Origin: TMED13 sp042090305
GTDB taxonomy: Bacteria; Pseudomonadota; Alphaproteobacteria; Methylaequorales; Methylaequoraceae
Assembly: GCA_042090305.1 (NCBI GenBank)
Contig: JBELJQ010000012.1
Location: 1 to 48,432, forward strand
DNA length: 48,432 nt
Direction of reading: 5' to 3'
Below are positions 17,624 through 27,270 of this stretch, in pieces; within the stretch, counting starts at the first letter, position 1; every line of letters starts with the position of its first letter. The position numbers and the translations under genes are program-made. Under the pieces are notes generated by a model. It saw nothing but the letters and a program-made list of their open reading frames with translations. It made no database searches and was not told the origin of the DNA.

Positions 17624-18664
17624 TTGACAAAAAAACTTAAAACAGATCAACTGAATTCAAGCAAAACCTTCTCCTTTGAGGACAATTTAGTCCTACCAAT
17701 GATATATGGAGAAGGCGATAAATTTTTAAAAACTATAGAAAAAAATCTTGATATAGAAGCTGTTACTAGAGGTAACATAATCAAGTTAAATGGAGCTGAA
17801 AAAAATATTAATTTAGCACAACAAATTTTAGAAAATTTATATAACCTAGCATTAAAAAACAATGAAATTGATGAGGGGGAAATTTTCGGATTAGTTAATA
17901 TGGCAAAGAATTCGTTATCGTCTAAAGTTGATTTAGATGTAGAACAAATTGAATCACTATGTTTTAAAGCTGGGAGAAAATTGATTAAGCCCAGAACAAA
18001 AAAACAAGCAGACTATTTCAATCTTGTAAAAAAATACCAAATGGTTTTTTGTTGTGGCCCTGCCGGAACAGGTAAAACATATTTAGCTGTTGCTTTTGCT
18101 GTTTGGATGCTAAAGACAGGTCAGATAGAAAAAATAATATTAACAAGGCCAGCCGTCGAAGCCGGCGAAAGGTTGGGATTTCTTCCAGGAGATCTCAAAG
18201 AAAAAATTGATCCTTATTTGAGGCCAATATACGATGCACTTAATGATATGTTGTCATTCTCAGAGGTTTTGAAGAAAATAGATGCTGGTTTTATTGAAAT
18301 AGCTCCTCTTGCATTCATGCGAGGGAGAACACTATCTAATGCATTTATAATTCTCGATGAATCTCAAAATACAACCGCAGTTCAAATGAAGATGTTTTTA
18401 ACGAGGTTAGGAGAAAACTCTAAGATGATAATCAATGGTGATTTATCTCAAGTAGACTTACCATCAGGCACTAAATCAGGTTTAAGAGAATCTATAAATA
18501 TTCTGAAAGATGTAAAGGAAATAGGTTTTATTAAGTTTGATGAAAAGGATGTTGTAAGGAATCCATTAGTATCAAAAATAGTTGCAAAATATGAGGGTTT
18601 TGAAAAAAGTGAAGGAGTAGGTAAAGAATATATTTCAAAGTATAAAAAGAATGATAGAGGTTGA
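17624..18664 (+). CDS. PhoH-family ATPase
   Basis: A cytoplasmic P-loop ATPase of the PhoH (PhoL/YbeZ) family linked to RNA metabolism and ribosome quality, commonly encoded next to ybeY. The 346-residue protein has an N-terminal KH-like region (about 20-90), Walker A GPAGTGKT (145-152) and Walker B FIILDESQNTT. The start is TTG at 17624. The end overlaps the ybeY start by 14 bases, indicating coupled translation and a joint role in rRNA processing. Biochemical activity in this family is only partly defined. Confidence 0.92.
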   Translation: MTKKLKTDQLNSSKTFSFEDNLVLPMIYGEGDKFLKTIEKNLDIEAVTRGNIIKLNGAEKNINLAQQILENLYNLALKNNEIDEGEIFGLVNMAKNSLSSKVDLDVEQIESLCFKAGRKLIKPRTKKQADYFNLVKKYQMVFCCGPAGTGKTYLAVAFAVWMLKTGQIEKIILTRPAVEAGERLGFLPGDLKEKIDPYLRPIYDALNDMLSFSEVLKKIDAGFIEIAPLAFMRGRTLSNAFIILDESQNTTAVQMKMFLTRLGENSKMIINGDLSQVDLPSGTKSGLRESINILKDVKEIGFIKFDEKDVVRNPLVSKIVAKYEGFEKSEGVGKEYISKYKKNDRG

Positions 18665-19115
18665 TTTTAAAAAGAACCTGAAATTTGAAGAGTCAGAAAT
18701 TACAAGAATAGTAGTTAAAACTATTAAAGTTGCTATGAGAACATTAAAAATTAATGAAAGAGATTATTATTTATCAATTTATTTTACAAACAATTACGGC
18801 ATAAGAAAACTTAATAACAAATATAGGAAAAAGAACAAATCCACAAATGTTTTATCATTCATACAGAACCAAAAATTTAGTTTGAGTAATAATAAAGATA
18901 TAGTAATGTTAGGAGATATAGTTATATCATTAGAAAAAGTTAATGTTGAGGCAAAAGCCCTAAAAAAAGATTTCAAAGAACATTTGAAACATATGTGCAT
19001 TCATGGTCTTTTGCATCTTTTCGGTTACGATCATACTAAATTAAATGATGCTAAAATTATGGAAAATAAAGAAGACTTAATATTAGAAAAGCTTGCAATC
19101 GAATTACCAAATTGA
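18651..19115 (+). CDS. ybeY: Endoribonuclease YbeY (16S rRNA maturation)
   Basis: YbeY is a zinc-dependent ribonuclease for 16S rRNA 3'-end maturation and 70S quality control. The 154-residue product carries the diagnostic HGLLHLFGYDH motif (three zinc-binding histidines) near residue 120, and NVLSF upstream. It starts inside the last codons of the PhoH gene and ends three bases before corC; this phoH-ybeY-corC-lnt order is widely conserved. Confidence 0.95.
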   Translation: MIEVDFKKNLKFEESEITRIVVKTIKVAMRTLKINERDYYLSIYFTNNYGIRKLNNKYRKKNKSTNVLSFIQNQKFSLSNNKDIVMLGDIVISLEKVNVEAKALKKDFKEHLKHMCIHGLLHLFGYDHTKLNDAKIMENKEDLILEKLAIELPN

Positions 19116-19118
19116 ACT

Positions 19119-19952
19119 ATGTCTTTTATTTCAAGAATCAAATCAATTTTTTTCAATCAAAGTAAAGAGAATATTAAAGATGTTATCGAGGATATTATTG
19201 AGGATAATGGACAATCAGTTGGAAAATTTGATGATGGCACAAAAAAAATATTTAAAAATATAATACAACTAAATGATAAGTGTATCGAAGATGTTATGAT
19301 TCCAAGAGCCGATATTGATGCCGTTGCTTCTAATGTTAAAATCAATCAATTAATGGCATTTATTAATAAAACAAAACACTCTAGAATCCCAGTTTATGAA
19401 GAGAATTTAGACAAAGTTATTGGTATGATTCACATAAGAGATTTATTTGAGAAAATAAATAAGAATGTTAAAATAAAAAAAGATATAAAAATATCTAAGT
19501 CAATTGTGAGAAAAATTCTTTTCTCTGCTCCTTCAATGAGAATACTAGACTTATTATTAAAAATGAGATCCGAGCAAATACACATGTCAATCGTTGTTGA
19601 TGAATTTGGAGGGACAAACGGGCTAGTTACTATAGAAGACCTTGTTGAAGAAATTGTTGGAGAAATTAAAGATGAGCATGATCTCGAGGAAATAGATGTT
19701 ATTAAGAGGAAATCAAAGAAAACTTATGAAGTTTCAGCTAGATTGACTGTTTTTGAGTTTGAAAAAAAACTCGGCATTTCATTTGAAAATGAGGATAAAG
19801 AGGACATTGATACAGTCGGGGGGCTTGTATTTAATTTGATTGGAAAAATTCCAAGCAGAGGTCAAGTTATAACTCATAAATCTGGTCTAGAATTCACTAT
19901 TTTAGACGCTGATACAAGAAAAATTAAAAGATTACTTGTAAATGTTAAGTGA
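19119..19952 (+). CDS. corC: CorC/HlyC-type CBS-domain protein
   Basis: A 277-residue cytoplasmic protein with paired CBS domains (about 60-190: DVMIPRADIDAVASN, SRIPVYEENLDKVIGMIHIRDLF, MSIVVDEFGGTNGLVTIEDLVEEIVGEI) and a C-terminal CorC_HlyC domain (about 200-277). It lacks the DUF21 membrane domain of longer relatives. Family members are linked to Mg2+/Co2+ efflux and resistance; the older haemolysin name is misleading. It overlaps lnt by 11 bases, the usual partner. Confidence 0.9.
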   Translation: MSFISRIKSIFFNQSKENIKDVIEDIIEDNGQSVGKFDDGTKKIFKNIIQLNDKCIEDVMIPRADIDAVASNVKINQLMAFINKTKHSRIPVYEENLDKVIGMIHIRDLFEKINKNVKIKKDIKISKSIVRKILFSAPSMRILDLLLKMRSEQIHMSIVVDEFGGTNGLVTIEDLVEEIVGEIKDEHDLEEIDVIKRKSKKTYEVSARLTVFEFEKKLGISFENEDKEDIDTVGGLVFNLIGKIPSRGQVITHKSGLEFTILDADTRKIKRLLVNVK

Positions 19953-21459
19953 TTATAAAGATTTTAAAAGAATCTTTATCTTATTTTTTGCAGGGGCAAG
20001 TTGCGGAGTCTCACTTTCATTTATTTATTTGATTCCACTTTTAATTTTTGGATATTTTTATTTTATAAAAATATTATTGATTACTAAAAGTAATGACGTA
20101 TCATTTTTTAATGGATGTACTTTTGGTTTTGGATTTTTTTTAGGATGCCTGCACTGGATAGTTTATCCATTCCTAGTTTACGATAAGCATTTAATTCTCG
20201 CCCCTTTTGTATTGATTCTTTTTCCATTGTTCCTCAGCTCATTCTTTGGCCTTGCCGCATTAGGTATAAATATATTGAATAAATTAATTAGAAAAGATCT
20301 ATTATTCTTTAGGATCTCAATTTTTTCTACAACTTTGTTTTTCTTTGAATTTATAAGATCTTTTATTTTTGGTGGATTACCCTTAAGCCTAACAGCTCAT
20401 GTTTGGGCATTCAGCCCAAATTTTATTTCAGTAGTTTCTTACGTTGGGGTATTTGGATTATGTTTTTTTACAATTTTTTGGATTGTTAGTTCCTCTATTT
20501 TATTTTTAAATAAGAAATTAAAACTTTCTTTCTTAATTTTATTAATTTTTCCCACAGCTCTTTATTTCATTCCCTTATCTGATACCAACGAAGGTGACAA
20601 TAAAATCCTTGTAAGAGTTATTCAACCCAATATTAATCAAAAGGAAAAGTGGAATAAAAATTTATATCAAAGACATTTCCAAACACTCATTGATTTAACA
20701 AAAAAAAATCTCTCTGATGAACCGATACTAGTGGTTTGGCCAGAAGTGGCTTTGACTTTATTTTTGAACGAAGAAAAGGAGTTAATTAACTATTTAAGTG
20801 ATGTTCTTCCCTCCAATATAATTTTAATTACTGGAAGTTTGAGGAGAGAGTTTAACGGCTCATCATTTAAGATATATAATTCTTTGTATACTTTTAATAA
20901 TAAAAATTTAGACTATTATGATAAAGTCAAATTAGTTCCATTTGGAGAGTTTATTCCATTTAAAAATTTTTTGAGTCTCTTGAAAATAACCCCAGGAACA
21001 ACCGACTTCAGTGTAGGCAATAAAGAGGATATTTTAAGCTTAACAGTATTGGATAATACTTTATTTTTTGAACCCTCGATATGCTATGAGTCCATATTTC
21101 AATCTTTCCACTACAAATCTATCGGCCTTCACATCAATATTACTAATGATGCTTGGTTTGGTAATACCACTGGTCCAAAGCAGCATTTGTCATCTTCAAT
21201 GTTCAGGTCCGTAGAAAAAGGAGTGCCTTTAGTGAGATCCGCCAACTCTGGAATTTCAGTAATTCTCGATAAGTCTGGGAAAATATTAGCGAAGAAAAAT
21301 CTTAACGAAAAAGGATTTATTGAAACTGAAATCATACTGGGGGATAATTCAACTTTTTTTATGAAATTTGGAAATAAGTTATTAATAATTTTAATAATAA
21401 CGCTCGCTTACTTAAGTTTTTTATTAGATTACTCAATTAAAATAACAAAAAAAGATTGA
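19942..21459 (+). CDS. lnt: Apolipoprotein N-acyltransferase Lnt
   Basis: Lnt adds the third acyl chain to the N-terminal cysteine of lipoproteins at the inner membrane. The 505-residue protein has about six N-terminal membrane helices (to about 215), then a nitrilase-like domain with the catalytic triad: Glu268 (VVWPEVAL), a Lys in YDKVKLVPFGEF (328 or 330) and Cys381 (EPSICYESIF). A last C-terminal helix is present. The start lies within corC (11-base overlap). The product closes the phoH-lnt run; 34 bases then separate it from metK. Confidence 0.95.
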   Translation: MLSDYKDFKRIFILFFAGASCGVSLSFIYLIPLLIFGYFYFIKILLITKSNDVSFFNGCTFGFGFFLGCLHWIVYPFLVYDKHLILAPFVLILFPLFLSSFFGLAALGINILNKLIRKDLLFFRISIFSTTLFFFEFIRSFIFGGLPLSLTAHVWAFSPNFISVVSYVGVFGLCFFTIFWIVSSSILFLNKKLKLSFLILLIFPTALYFIPLSDTNEGDNKILVRVIQPNINQKEKWNKNLYQRHFQTLIDLTKKNLSDEPILVVWPEVALTLFLNEEKELINYLSDVLPSNIILITGSLRREFNGSSFKIYNSLYTFNNKNLDYYDKVKLVPFGEFIPFKNFLSLLKITPGTTDFSVGNKEDILSLTVLDNTLFFEPSICYESIFQSFHYKSIGLHINITNDAWFGNTTGPKQHLSSSMFRSVEKGVPLVRSANSGISVILDKSGKILAKKNLNEKGFIETEIILGDNSTFFMKFGNKLLIILIITLAYLSFLLDYSIKITKKD

Positions 21460-21493
21460 AAAATTTTATCTTTTCAAATATAAATTCGATTTC

Positions 21494-22672
21494 ATGGCTC
21501 TAAATCACAATAACTTCATTTTTACAAGTGAATCAGTTTCAGAAGGTCACCCTGATAAAGTGTGCGATCAAATTTCCGATGTGATATTAGATATGTATTT
21601 ATCTGAAGATAAAAACTCAAGAGTAGCTTGTGAAACTCTTGCAACTACAAATACAGTAATAATTTCAGGTGAAATAAAAAGTAATTTGGATGAAAAAAAA
21701 ATTAATAAAGAATTAATAGAAAAAAAAATAAAAGAGAAAATAAAAGAGATAGGATATGAACAAAAAGGATTTGACTGGAAAACAATAAATATCAAAAATT
21801 ATCTACACGAACAGTCAGCTGATATTTCAATGGGTGTTGATAGAGATGAATCCCTAGGAGCCGGTGATCAAGGTATTATGTTTGGTTATGCATGCTCGGA
21901 AACTCAGTCATTGATGCCTGCCCCGATATTTTATTCTCATAGGATACTTGAATTCTTGTCAAGCTATAGAAAAAATAATGATACTTTCTTTTATCCTGAT
22001 GCCAAAAGTCAAGTAAGTATGCTTTATGAGAATGGTATTCCCAAAAAAATAACTTCGTTAGTTTTGTCAACCCAACATACTGATTCAATTGATAACGTTT
22101 CAATTAAGAAAAAAGTAATAGAAATAATAGAGCAAGCAGTTCCAACGAATATATTACCCTCTCAACAAGATATTTTGATTAACCCAACTGGAAGATTTGT
22201 AATTGGTGGGCCAGATGGAGACACAGGATTAACTGGAAGGAAAATCATAGTAGATACCTATGGAGGTTCTGCCCCTCATGGTGGCGGTGCATTTTCAGGA
22301 AAAGATTATACAAAGGTAGATAGGTCAGCGGCCTATATGGCAAGATATATTGCCAAGAATATTGTTGGTGCAAGGATAGCAAGCAAATGTCTAATTCAGC
22401 TGTCATATGCAATAGGAGTGGCAGAACCAATTTCTATATATATTCAAACTGATTCAGATTCAAAAGTAGATAATAATAAGTTGATTAAAGTAATAAAAAA
22501 TAACTTTGACTTGTCTCCTTTGGGAATAAAAAAATTCTTAGAGCTTGATAGACCAATATATACACCAACTGCTGCTTATGGTCATTTTGGAAGAGATTAT
22601 GATAAAGTTAATAATCTTTTTACTTGGGAAAAATTAGGGTCTACAGATCTAATCATTAATGATTATTCTTGA
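21494..22672 (+). CDS. metK: S-adenosylmethionine synthetase
   Basis: MetK makes SAM from methionine and ATP in the cytosol. The 392-residue product shows SVSEGHPDKVCDQISD (about 13-28), GAGDQGIMFGYA and the P-loop-like GGGAFSGKDYTKVDRS motif. Length is normal. The 34-base leader is far too short for a known SAM riboswitch and contains no obvious structure. trmB starts immediately after its stop, which is a conserved alphaproteobacterial pair (the TrmB product uses SAM). Confidence 0.97.
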   Translation: MALNHNNFIFTSESVSEGHPDKVCDQISDVILDMYLSEDKNSRVACETLATTNTVIISGEIKSNLDEKKINKELIEKKIKEKIKEIGYEQKGFDWKTINIKNYLHEQSADISMGVDRDESLGAGDQGIMFGYACSETQSLMPAPIFYSHRILEFLSSYRKNNDTFFYPDAKSQVSMLYENGIPKKITSLVLSTQHTDSIDNVSIKKKVIEIIEQAVPTNILPSQQDILINPTGRFVIGGPDGDTGLTGRKIIVDTYGGSAPHGGGAFSGKDYTKVDRSAAYMARYIAKNIVGARIASKCLIQLSYAIGVAEPISIYIQTDSDSKVDNNKLIKVIKNNFDLSPLGIKKFLELDRPIYTPTAAYGHFGRDYDKVNNLFTWEKLGSTDLIINDYS

Positions 22673-23338
22673 ATGACTTCATTCTTCGGTAGAAGGCTTG
22701 CTAAAGGAACTAATCACTCAGAAGTCAAAAAACTAAAAACCTCGCCTTACTTTTTATCTAATCCAAATTTAAAAAAACTTTTTAGATCCGAGAGGTTTAA
22801 AAATTCAAAGAAAAATTTAGAAATTGGTTTTGGTAATGGTGAAAACGTTTTTTCCCAAGCCTTGAAATCAAAAGATGAATTTTTTTTAGCATGCGATCCA
22901 TTTATTTCAGGAGGAGCAAAGCTATTCAAAAAAATAGAGAGTGAAGATATAAAAAATATTTTTATAACAGATCTGGAATTTAATGTTTTTTATGAATCAA
23001 TAAAAAACTTTTTCTTTAAGGATATATTCATATTATTTCCTGATCCATGGCCAAAAAAAAGACATAAAAAAAGAAGATTGATTGATGAGAATTTTTTAAA
23101 AAAAATCGATTCAATATCTAATAATAAAACAAAAGTAATTGTAGCTACTGACGACAATTCATACAAAAATCAAATCGCTAAAATATTCAATAAGAATCAA
23201 AATTTCAAAACTTTTTTAGAAAAAAAAAATGATTTAAATCTAGGAAATGTTAAGATTTTTGAGACTAGATATTTTATAAAAGCAAAAAATGCAAATAGTA
23301 CTAGGCATTTTTTTATATTTAAAAAAAATAAACTTTAA
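22673..23338 (+). CDS. trmB: tRNA (guanine-N7-)-methyltransferase TrmB
   Basis: This SAM-dependent enzyme methylates G46 of tRNA. The 221-residue protein has the SAM-binding EIGFGNGENV segment and the diagnostic FPDPWPKKRHKKRR motif, followed by RHFFIFKK near the C terminus. It begins directly after metK. The stop lies within a 20-base palindrome (23334-23353). In most alphaproteobacteria rimP follows; here there is an 87-base gap and then nusA. Confidence 0.95.
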   Translation: MTSFFGRRLAKGTNHSEVKKLKTSPYFLSNPNLKKLFRSERFKNSKKNLEIGFGNGENVFSQALKSKDEFFLACDPFISGGAKLFKKIESEDIKNIFITDLEFNVFYESIKNFFFKDIFILFPDPWPKKRHKKRRLIDENFLKKIDSISNNKTKVIVATDDNSYKNQIAKIFNKNQNFKTFLEKKNDLNLGNVKIFETRYFIKAKNANSTRHFFIFKKNKL

Positions 23339-23353
23339 TAAATTTTTATTAAA
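23334..23353. repeat. A/T-only inverted repeat after trmB
   Basis: TTTAATAAA (23334-23342) and TTTATTAAA (23345-23353) form a perfect 9-base inverted repeat with a 2-base spacer, spanning the trmB stop. It lacks G-C pairs and a following T-tract, so it is not a convincing terminator; an operator or chance is possible. The rest of the trmB-nusA gap (to 23425) shows no gene and no clear promoter. Confidence 0.4.
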
Positions 23354-23425
23354 TTATTTAAGTTTTTAAAAAGTATTGGTATGAATAGTGGTAAATTTTA
23401 AAAATTAATAGATTAGGTTGAAAAA

Positions 23426-24940
23426 TTGCAAAATTACGAAGTTAAAGATAGTAGCTCAATTGATATAGTTGAAATATCTAAAAATATAGCTAAAGAAAAA
23501 GGAATTGCTCCTGAAGAGGTAATAGACGCAATGGAATTTGCTATTGCTAAGGCTGGAAGAACAAAATATGGGTTTGAACAAGATATTAGAGCAAAAATTG
23601 ACAGAGATTCTGGGAAAATCGGACTTTACAGATACTTAGAAGTTGTTGAAAATATTGGTGAGCTTCCAGAGGAGGAGCGTCAAAACAAAATAGACATGAA
23701 GTCTCTTGGTAAGGAAAATAAGGAACTTAAAATAGGTGAATATTTAATCGAGGAGCTGCCACCTCTTGACTTTGGACGAATAGCTGTTCAAACAGCTAAA
23801 CAGGTTATATATCAAAGAGTCAAAGAGGCAGAGAAAGTGATGCAATTCAACGAGTTTAAAGATAAAATAGGTGAGATTGTTAACGGAGTTGTCAAAAGGG
23901 TTGAGTACGGTAACCTAATCATTGATCTTGGCAAAGGAGAGGCAATTTTAAGAAAAGATGAGCTTCTTAATAAAGAAATCTTTAGGAGGTCAGACAGAAT
24001 TAGGGCGTATATTGCAGACGTTAAGCATGATTTAAAAGGTCACCAAATTTTTCTATCTAGGGCGCATAATAATTTCTTAGTAAAATTGTTTTTTCAAGAG
24101 GTGCCAGAAATATATGATGGAATAATTGAAGTTAAATCAGTTGCAAGGGATCCAGGTAGCAGGGCCAAGATAGCAGTTTACACCAAGGAGAAAAGTATAG
24201 ATCCTGTAGGCGCATGTGTTGGAATGAGAGGGAGTAGAGTCCAAGCTGTAGTTAATGAGCTTCAGGGGGAAAAGATTGATATAGTTTTGTGGTCAGAGGA
24301 TATAGCAACTTATGTTGTAAATGCACTTGGTCCCGCCGAGGTCGACAAGGTTATTATTGAAGAAGATATAAAGAAGATAGACGTTATAGTTCCGGACGAA
24401 CAATTAAGTTTGGCAATTGGCAGAAAAGGTCAAAATGTGAGATTAGCAAGCTCTCTCTCTGGTTGGAGTATAGATATACTCACAACTTCACAGGAATCAG
24501 AGAGACGAAATGAAGAGTTTAAGAATTTATCTCAGAAATTTATGACAGATTTAGATGTTGATGAAGTTATTGCGCATCTTCTAGTTACTGAGGGCTTTTC
24601 TTCATTAGATGAAATAGCTATGGTGTCAATGCAGGAATTAACCTCGATAGAAGGCTTTGATGAAAATCTTTCCAATGAATTAATAACTCGAGCCAAAACT
24701 CACCTAAATAAAGTCAGAGAAGAGAATTTGGAGTTGTTAAAAAAAGAAGGAGTAGAACAGTATTTGTTAGACAGTAAAATGCTTGGTATTGAACACTTGA
24801 TGAAATTATCTGAGAATAAGATAAAGACTCGAGATCAACTGGCCGACTTGTCAAATGATGAATTAATAGATTTGTTAGGTAATATTGAAAAAGAAAAAGC
24901 TGATGAAATTATTATCGATGCAAGGAAACATTGGTTCTAA
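23426..24940 (+). CDS. nusA: Transcription termination/antitermination factor NusA
   Basis: NusA binds RNA polymerase and modulates pausing, termination and antitermination. The 504-residue product shows an N-terminal RNAP-binding domain (about 1-130), an S1 domain (about 135-205: GEIVNGVVKRVEYGNLIIDLG), two KH domains (GACVGMRGSRVQAVVNEL and LAIGRKGQNVRLAS) and C-terminal acidic/HhH repeats (about 370-500). The start is TTG at 23426, which aligns with the family N terminus. Its stop is five bases before the infB start; the ylxR gene usually found between them is absent. Confidence 0.96.
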   Translation: MQNYEVKDSSSIDIVEISKNIAKEKGIAPEEVIDAMEFAIAKAGRTKYGFEQDIRAKIDRDSGKIGLYRYLEVVENIGELPEEERQNKIDMKSLGKENKELKIGEYLIEELPPLDFGRIAVQTAKQVIYQRVKEAEKVMQFNEFKDKIGEIVNGVVKRVEYGNLIIDLGKGEAILRKDELLNKEIFRRSDRIRAYIADVKHDLKGHQIFLSRAHNNFLVKLFFQEVPEIYDGIIEVKSVARDPGSRAKIAVYTKEKSIDPVGACVGMRGSRVQAVVNELQGEKIDIVLWSEDIATYVVNALGPAEVDKVIIEEDIKKIDVIVPDEQLSLAIGRKGQNVRLASSLSGWSIDILTTSQESERRNEEFKNLSQKFMTDLDVDEVIAHLLVTEGFSSLDEIAMVSMQELTSIEGFDENLSNELITRAKTHLNKVREENLELLKKEGVEQYLLDSKMLGIEHLMKLSENKIKTRDQLADLSNDELIDLLGNIEKEKADEIIIDARKHWF

Positions 24941-24945
24941 AAAGT

Positions 24946-27270
24946 ATGGAAGAAAATAACGATAAAAAAACAACTCTTTCTGGAAAACTCCAGTTAAAAA
25001 AAACTTTCAATGCTGGTCAAATTAAGCAAAACTTCTCGCATGGTAGAAGTAAATCAGTTTCAGTTGAGGTAAAAAGAAAGAGAACTTTTGATTCTTTTGA
25101 AAAGAAATCAGAAGTCGAAGATAAAATAAAAAGCGAGTCAATTAATGAAGAAATTAAGGATGAAATAAAACCTGTACTTGAAGAGAGACCTAAGCCTTCA
25201 AGAGAACCAATAAAAGACCTTAATCCTAAGAAAAATCAGAAGAAAAGTGTTTCAAAAATAAACACTGAGTCAAAAAAAACACAAAATGTTCAGGATCAAG
25301 TTTTACCAGAAAAAGCTAAACCACAGAAGTTTCCAAAAAGCCCAAAGAGTTTTGAGAATAGAAGGCAAGGAAAGCTTACTATTTCTCAAGCACTTGATGA
25401 TGACAATGAAAAGGTACGTTCATTAGCAGCGATAAAAAGAGCCAGAGAGAAAGCTAAACAAAGACGTTTTGACAATCCAGAAGTTAGAGAAAATATAGAA
25501 ACAAAAGAAAAAAAGAAGAAAGAAATCATTATACCAGATTTGATTGTAGTTAGTGAACTCGCATCAAGGTTAGCTGAAAAATCTTCCAGTTTAATAAAGA
25601 TGTTAATGAAACTTGGAGTGATGGCGACAATAAATCAACCAATTGACGCTGATACTGCTGAATTACTTGTTTTAGAGTTAGGACATATTCCAAAAAGAGT
25701 CAGTGAATCTGACGTTGAAGTTGGGCTAGATGGACCAACAGATAATGTAAATGACCTAATGGTTAGACCTCCTGTTGTGACAGTAATGGGGCACGTTGAT
25801 CATGGAAAAACGTCAATACTTGACGTTATTAGACAAAAAAATGTAGCAGATGGTGAAGCAGGCGGAATTACTCAGCATATAGGTTCGTACATTGTTAAGA
25901 CAAAGAAAAATCAATTAATCACTTTCATTGATACACCTGGACATGCAGCATTTAGTCAAATGAGAGCAAGAGGGTCGAATGTTACAGATATAATAATATT
26001 AGTTGTAGCAGCCGATGATAGTGTAAACGAACAAACAGTAGAAGCTATAAGTCATGCTAAAGCCTCTGGTTGCCCTATAATTGTTGCAGTAAATAAAATA
26101 GATCTTCCAACAGCAAATCCTCAGAAAGTCGAATCTGATTTAATGAGTCATGAAATTATCACTGAACAAATGGGTGGTGAAAATGTGTTTGTGAATGTTT
26201 CTGCAAAAACGAAAGAAGGAATTGATGATTTATTAGAAGCAATAACACTTCAGGCTGAAATACTGGAACTTAAAGCTAATCCCAACCGAAATGCAGAAGG
26301 AACTGTTATAGAGTCTAAAATTGAAAAAGGTAAAGGAACGGTTGCATCAATTTTAGTACAAAATGGAACACTGAAAGTGGGTGATATAATTGTTGTTGGA
26401 AAAGAATGGGGGAAAGCTAGAGCAATATATAGCGATCAAGGGGTTAAACTAGATAAAGCGCTTCCAAGTCATCCCATTGAGTTACAAGGTCTTTCAGGAG
26501 CACCGGAATCCGGAGATAGGCTGGTGGTAGTTGATAACGAATCGAGAGCAAGAGAAGTTACTCAATATCGTTCAAGAGTAAAAAGAATAGAACAAAACTC
26601 ATCAGTTAAAAAAGTGTCAATAGATCAAATGATCAAGAGTGCATCTGAAGATGAAAAAGAAGTAATTTCTATTATTGTTAAAGCTGATGTTCATGGATCA
26701 AAAGAGGCTATTGAACAAAGTTTGCAGAAGATGAAATCAGAAAAGTTTGATATAAAAATTATTCATAGTGGAGTGGGAGAAATAAATGAATCCGATGTCA
26801 CCCTTGCGGTTGCCTCTGATGCTAGAATTTTTGGATTTAATGTAAAAGCCAATAATCAGGCAAAGGTTTTGTCAAAAAGAGAAGCAATAATAATAAAGTA
26901 TTTTTCAATAATTTATGAAGTTCTGGATGAGACGCAAAATATACTAGACGGAATGGGTGAGGATGAAATGATTGAGACATTGATAGGTCAGGCTCTTGTA
27001 AAACAAGTCTTTAAACTTTCAGATTCGTCAACAGTTGCAGGGTGTATAGTTGAAAGTGGAAAAGTTACATCAAAATGTTTTGTTAAAGTATTTAGAGAAG
27101 AAAATTTAACTTTTGAAGGTGATATATCTAGTCTAAGAAGAGAGAAGGATCAAGCCAAAGAGGTAACATCTGGAACTGAATGCGGAATTGGTATTTCAAA
27201 TTATGATGAAGTTCTAGAAAATGATATCCTTAAGTTCTTTATAAGAGAAAAAAATGAAAAAAAACCTTAG
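24946..27270 (+). CDS. infB: Translation initiation factor IF-2
   Basis: IF-2 brings initiator tRNA to the ribosome. With ATG at 24946 the product is 774 residues; an in-frame TTG at 24931 would overlap nusA and lacks support, while the N terminus after the ATG (LSGKLQLKKTFN, then IKQNFSHGRSK) matches alphaproteobacterial IF-2. Order: charged linker (about 25-195), IF2_N domain, G domain with GHVDHGKT (about 282-289), DTPGHAAF and NKID, then beta-barrel domains and the fMet-tRNA-binding C terminus. The linker is short compared with GC-rich relatives. It overlaps rbfA by 17 bases. Confidence 0.97.
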   Translation: MEENNDKKTTLSGKLQLKKTFNAGQIKQNFSHGRSKSVSVEVKRKRTFDSFEKKSEVEDKIKSESINEEIKDEIKPVLEERPKPSREPIKDLNPKKNQKKSVSKINTESKKTQNVQDQVLPEKAKPQKFPKSPKSFENRRQGKLTISQALDDDNEKVRSLAAIKRAREKAKQRRFDNPEVRENIETKEKKKKEIIIPDLIVVSELASRLAEKSSSLIKMLMKLGVMATINQPIDADTAELLVLELGHIPKRVSESDVEVGLDGPTDNVNDLMVRPPVVTVMGHVDHGKTSILDVIRQKNVADGEAGGITQHIGSYIVKTKKNQLITFIDTPGHAAFSQMRARGSNVTDIIILVVAADDSVNEQTVEAISHAKASGCPIIVAVNKIDLPTANPQKVESDLMSHEIITEQMGGENVFVNVSAKTKEGIDDLLEAITLQAEILELKANPNRNAEGTVIESKIEKGKGTVASILVQNGTLKVGDIIVVGKEWGKARAIYSDQGVKLDKALPSHPIELQGLSGAPESGDRLVVVDNESRAREVTQYRSRVKRIEQNSSVKKVSIDQMIKSASEDEKEVISIIVKADVHGSKEAIEQSLQKMKSEKFDIKIIHSGVGEINESDVTLAVASDARIFGFNVKANNQAKVLSKREAIIIKYFSIIYEVLDETQNILDGMGEDEMIETLIGQALVKQVFKLSDSSTVAGCIVESGKVTSKCFVKVFREENLTFEGDISSLRREKDQAKEVTSGTECGIGISNYDEVLENDILKFFIREKNEKKP

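Noticed and set aside
21460..21493. Possible SAM riboswitch before metK
   Set aside because: The gap is only 34 bases and shows no stem pattern of any known SAM riboswitch class.
24931..24945. TTG start for infB at 24931
   Set aside because: It would overlap nusA and add five residues; the ATG at 24946 matches the family N terminus.
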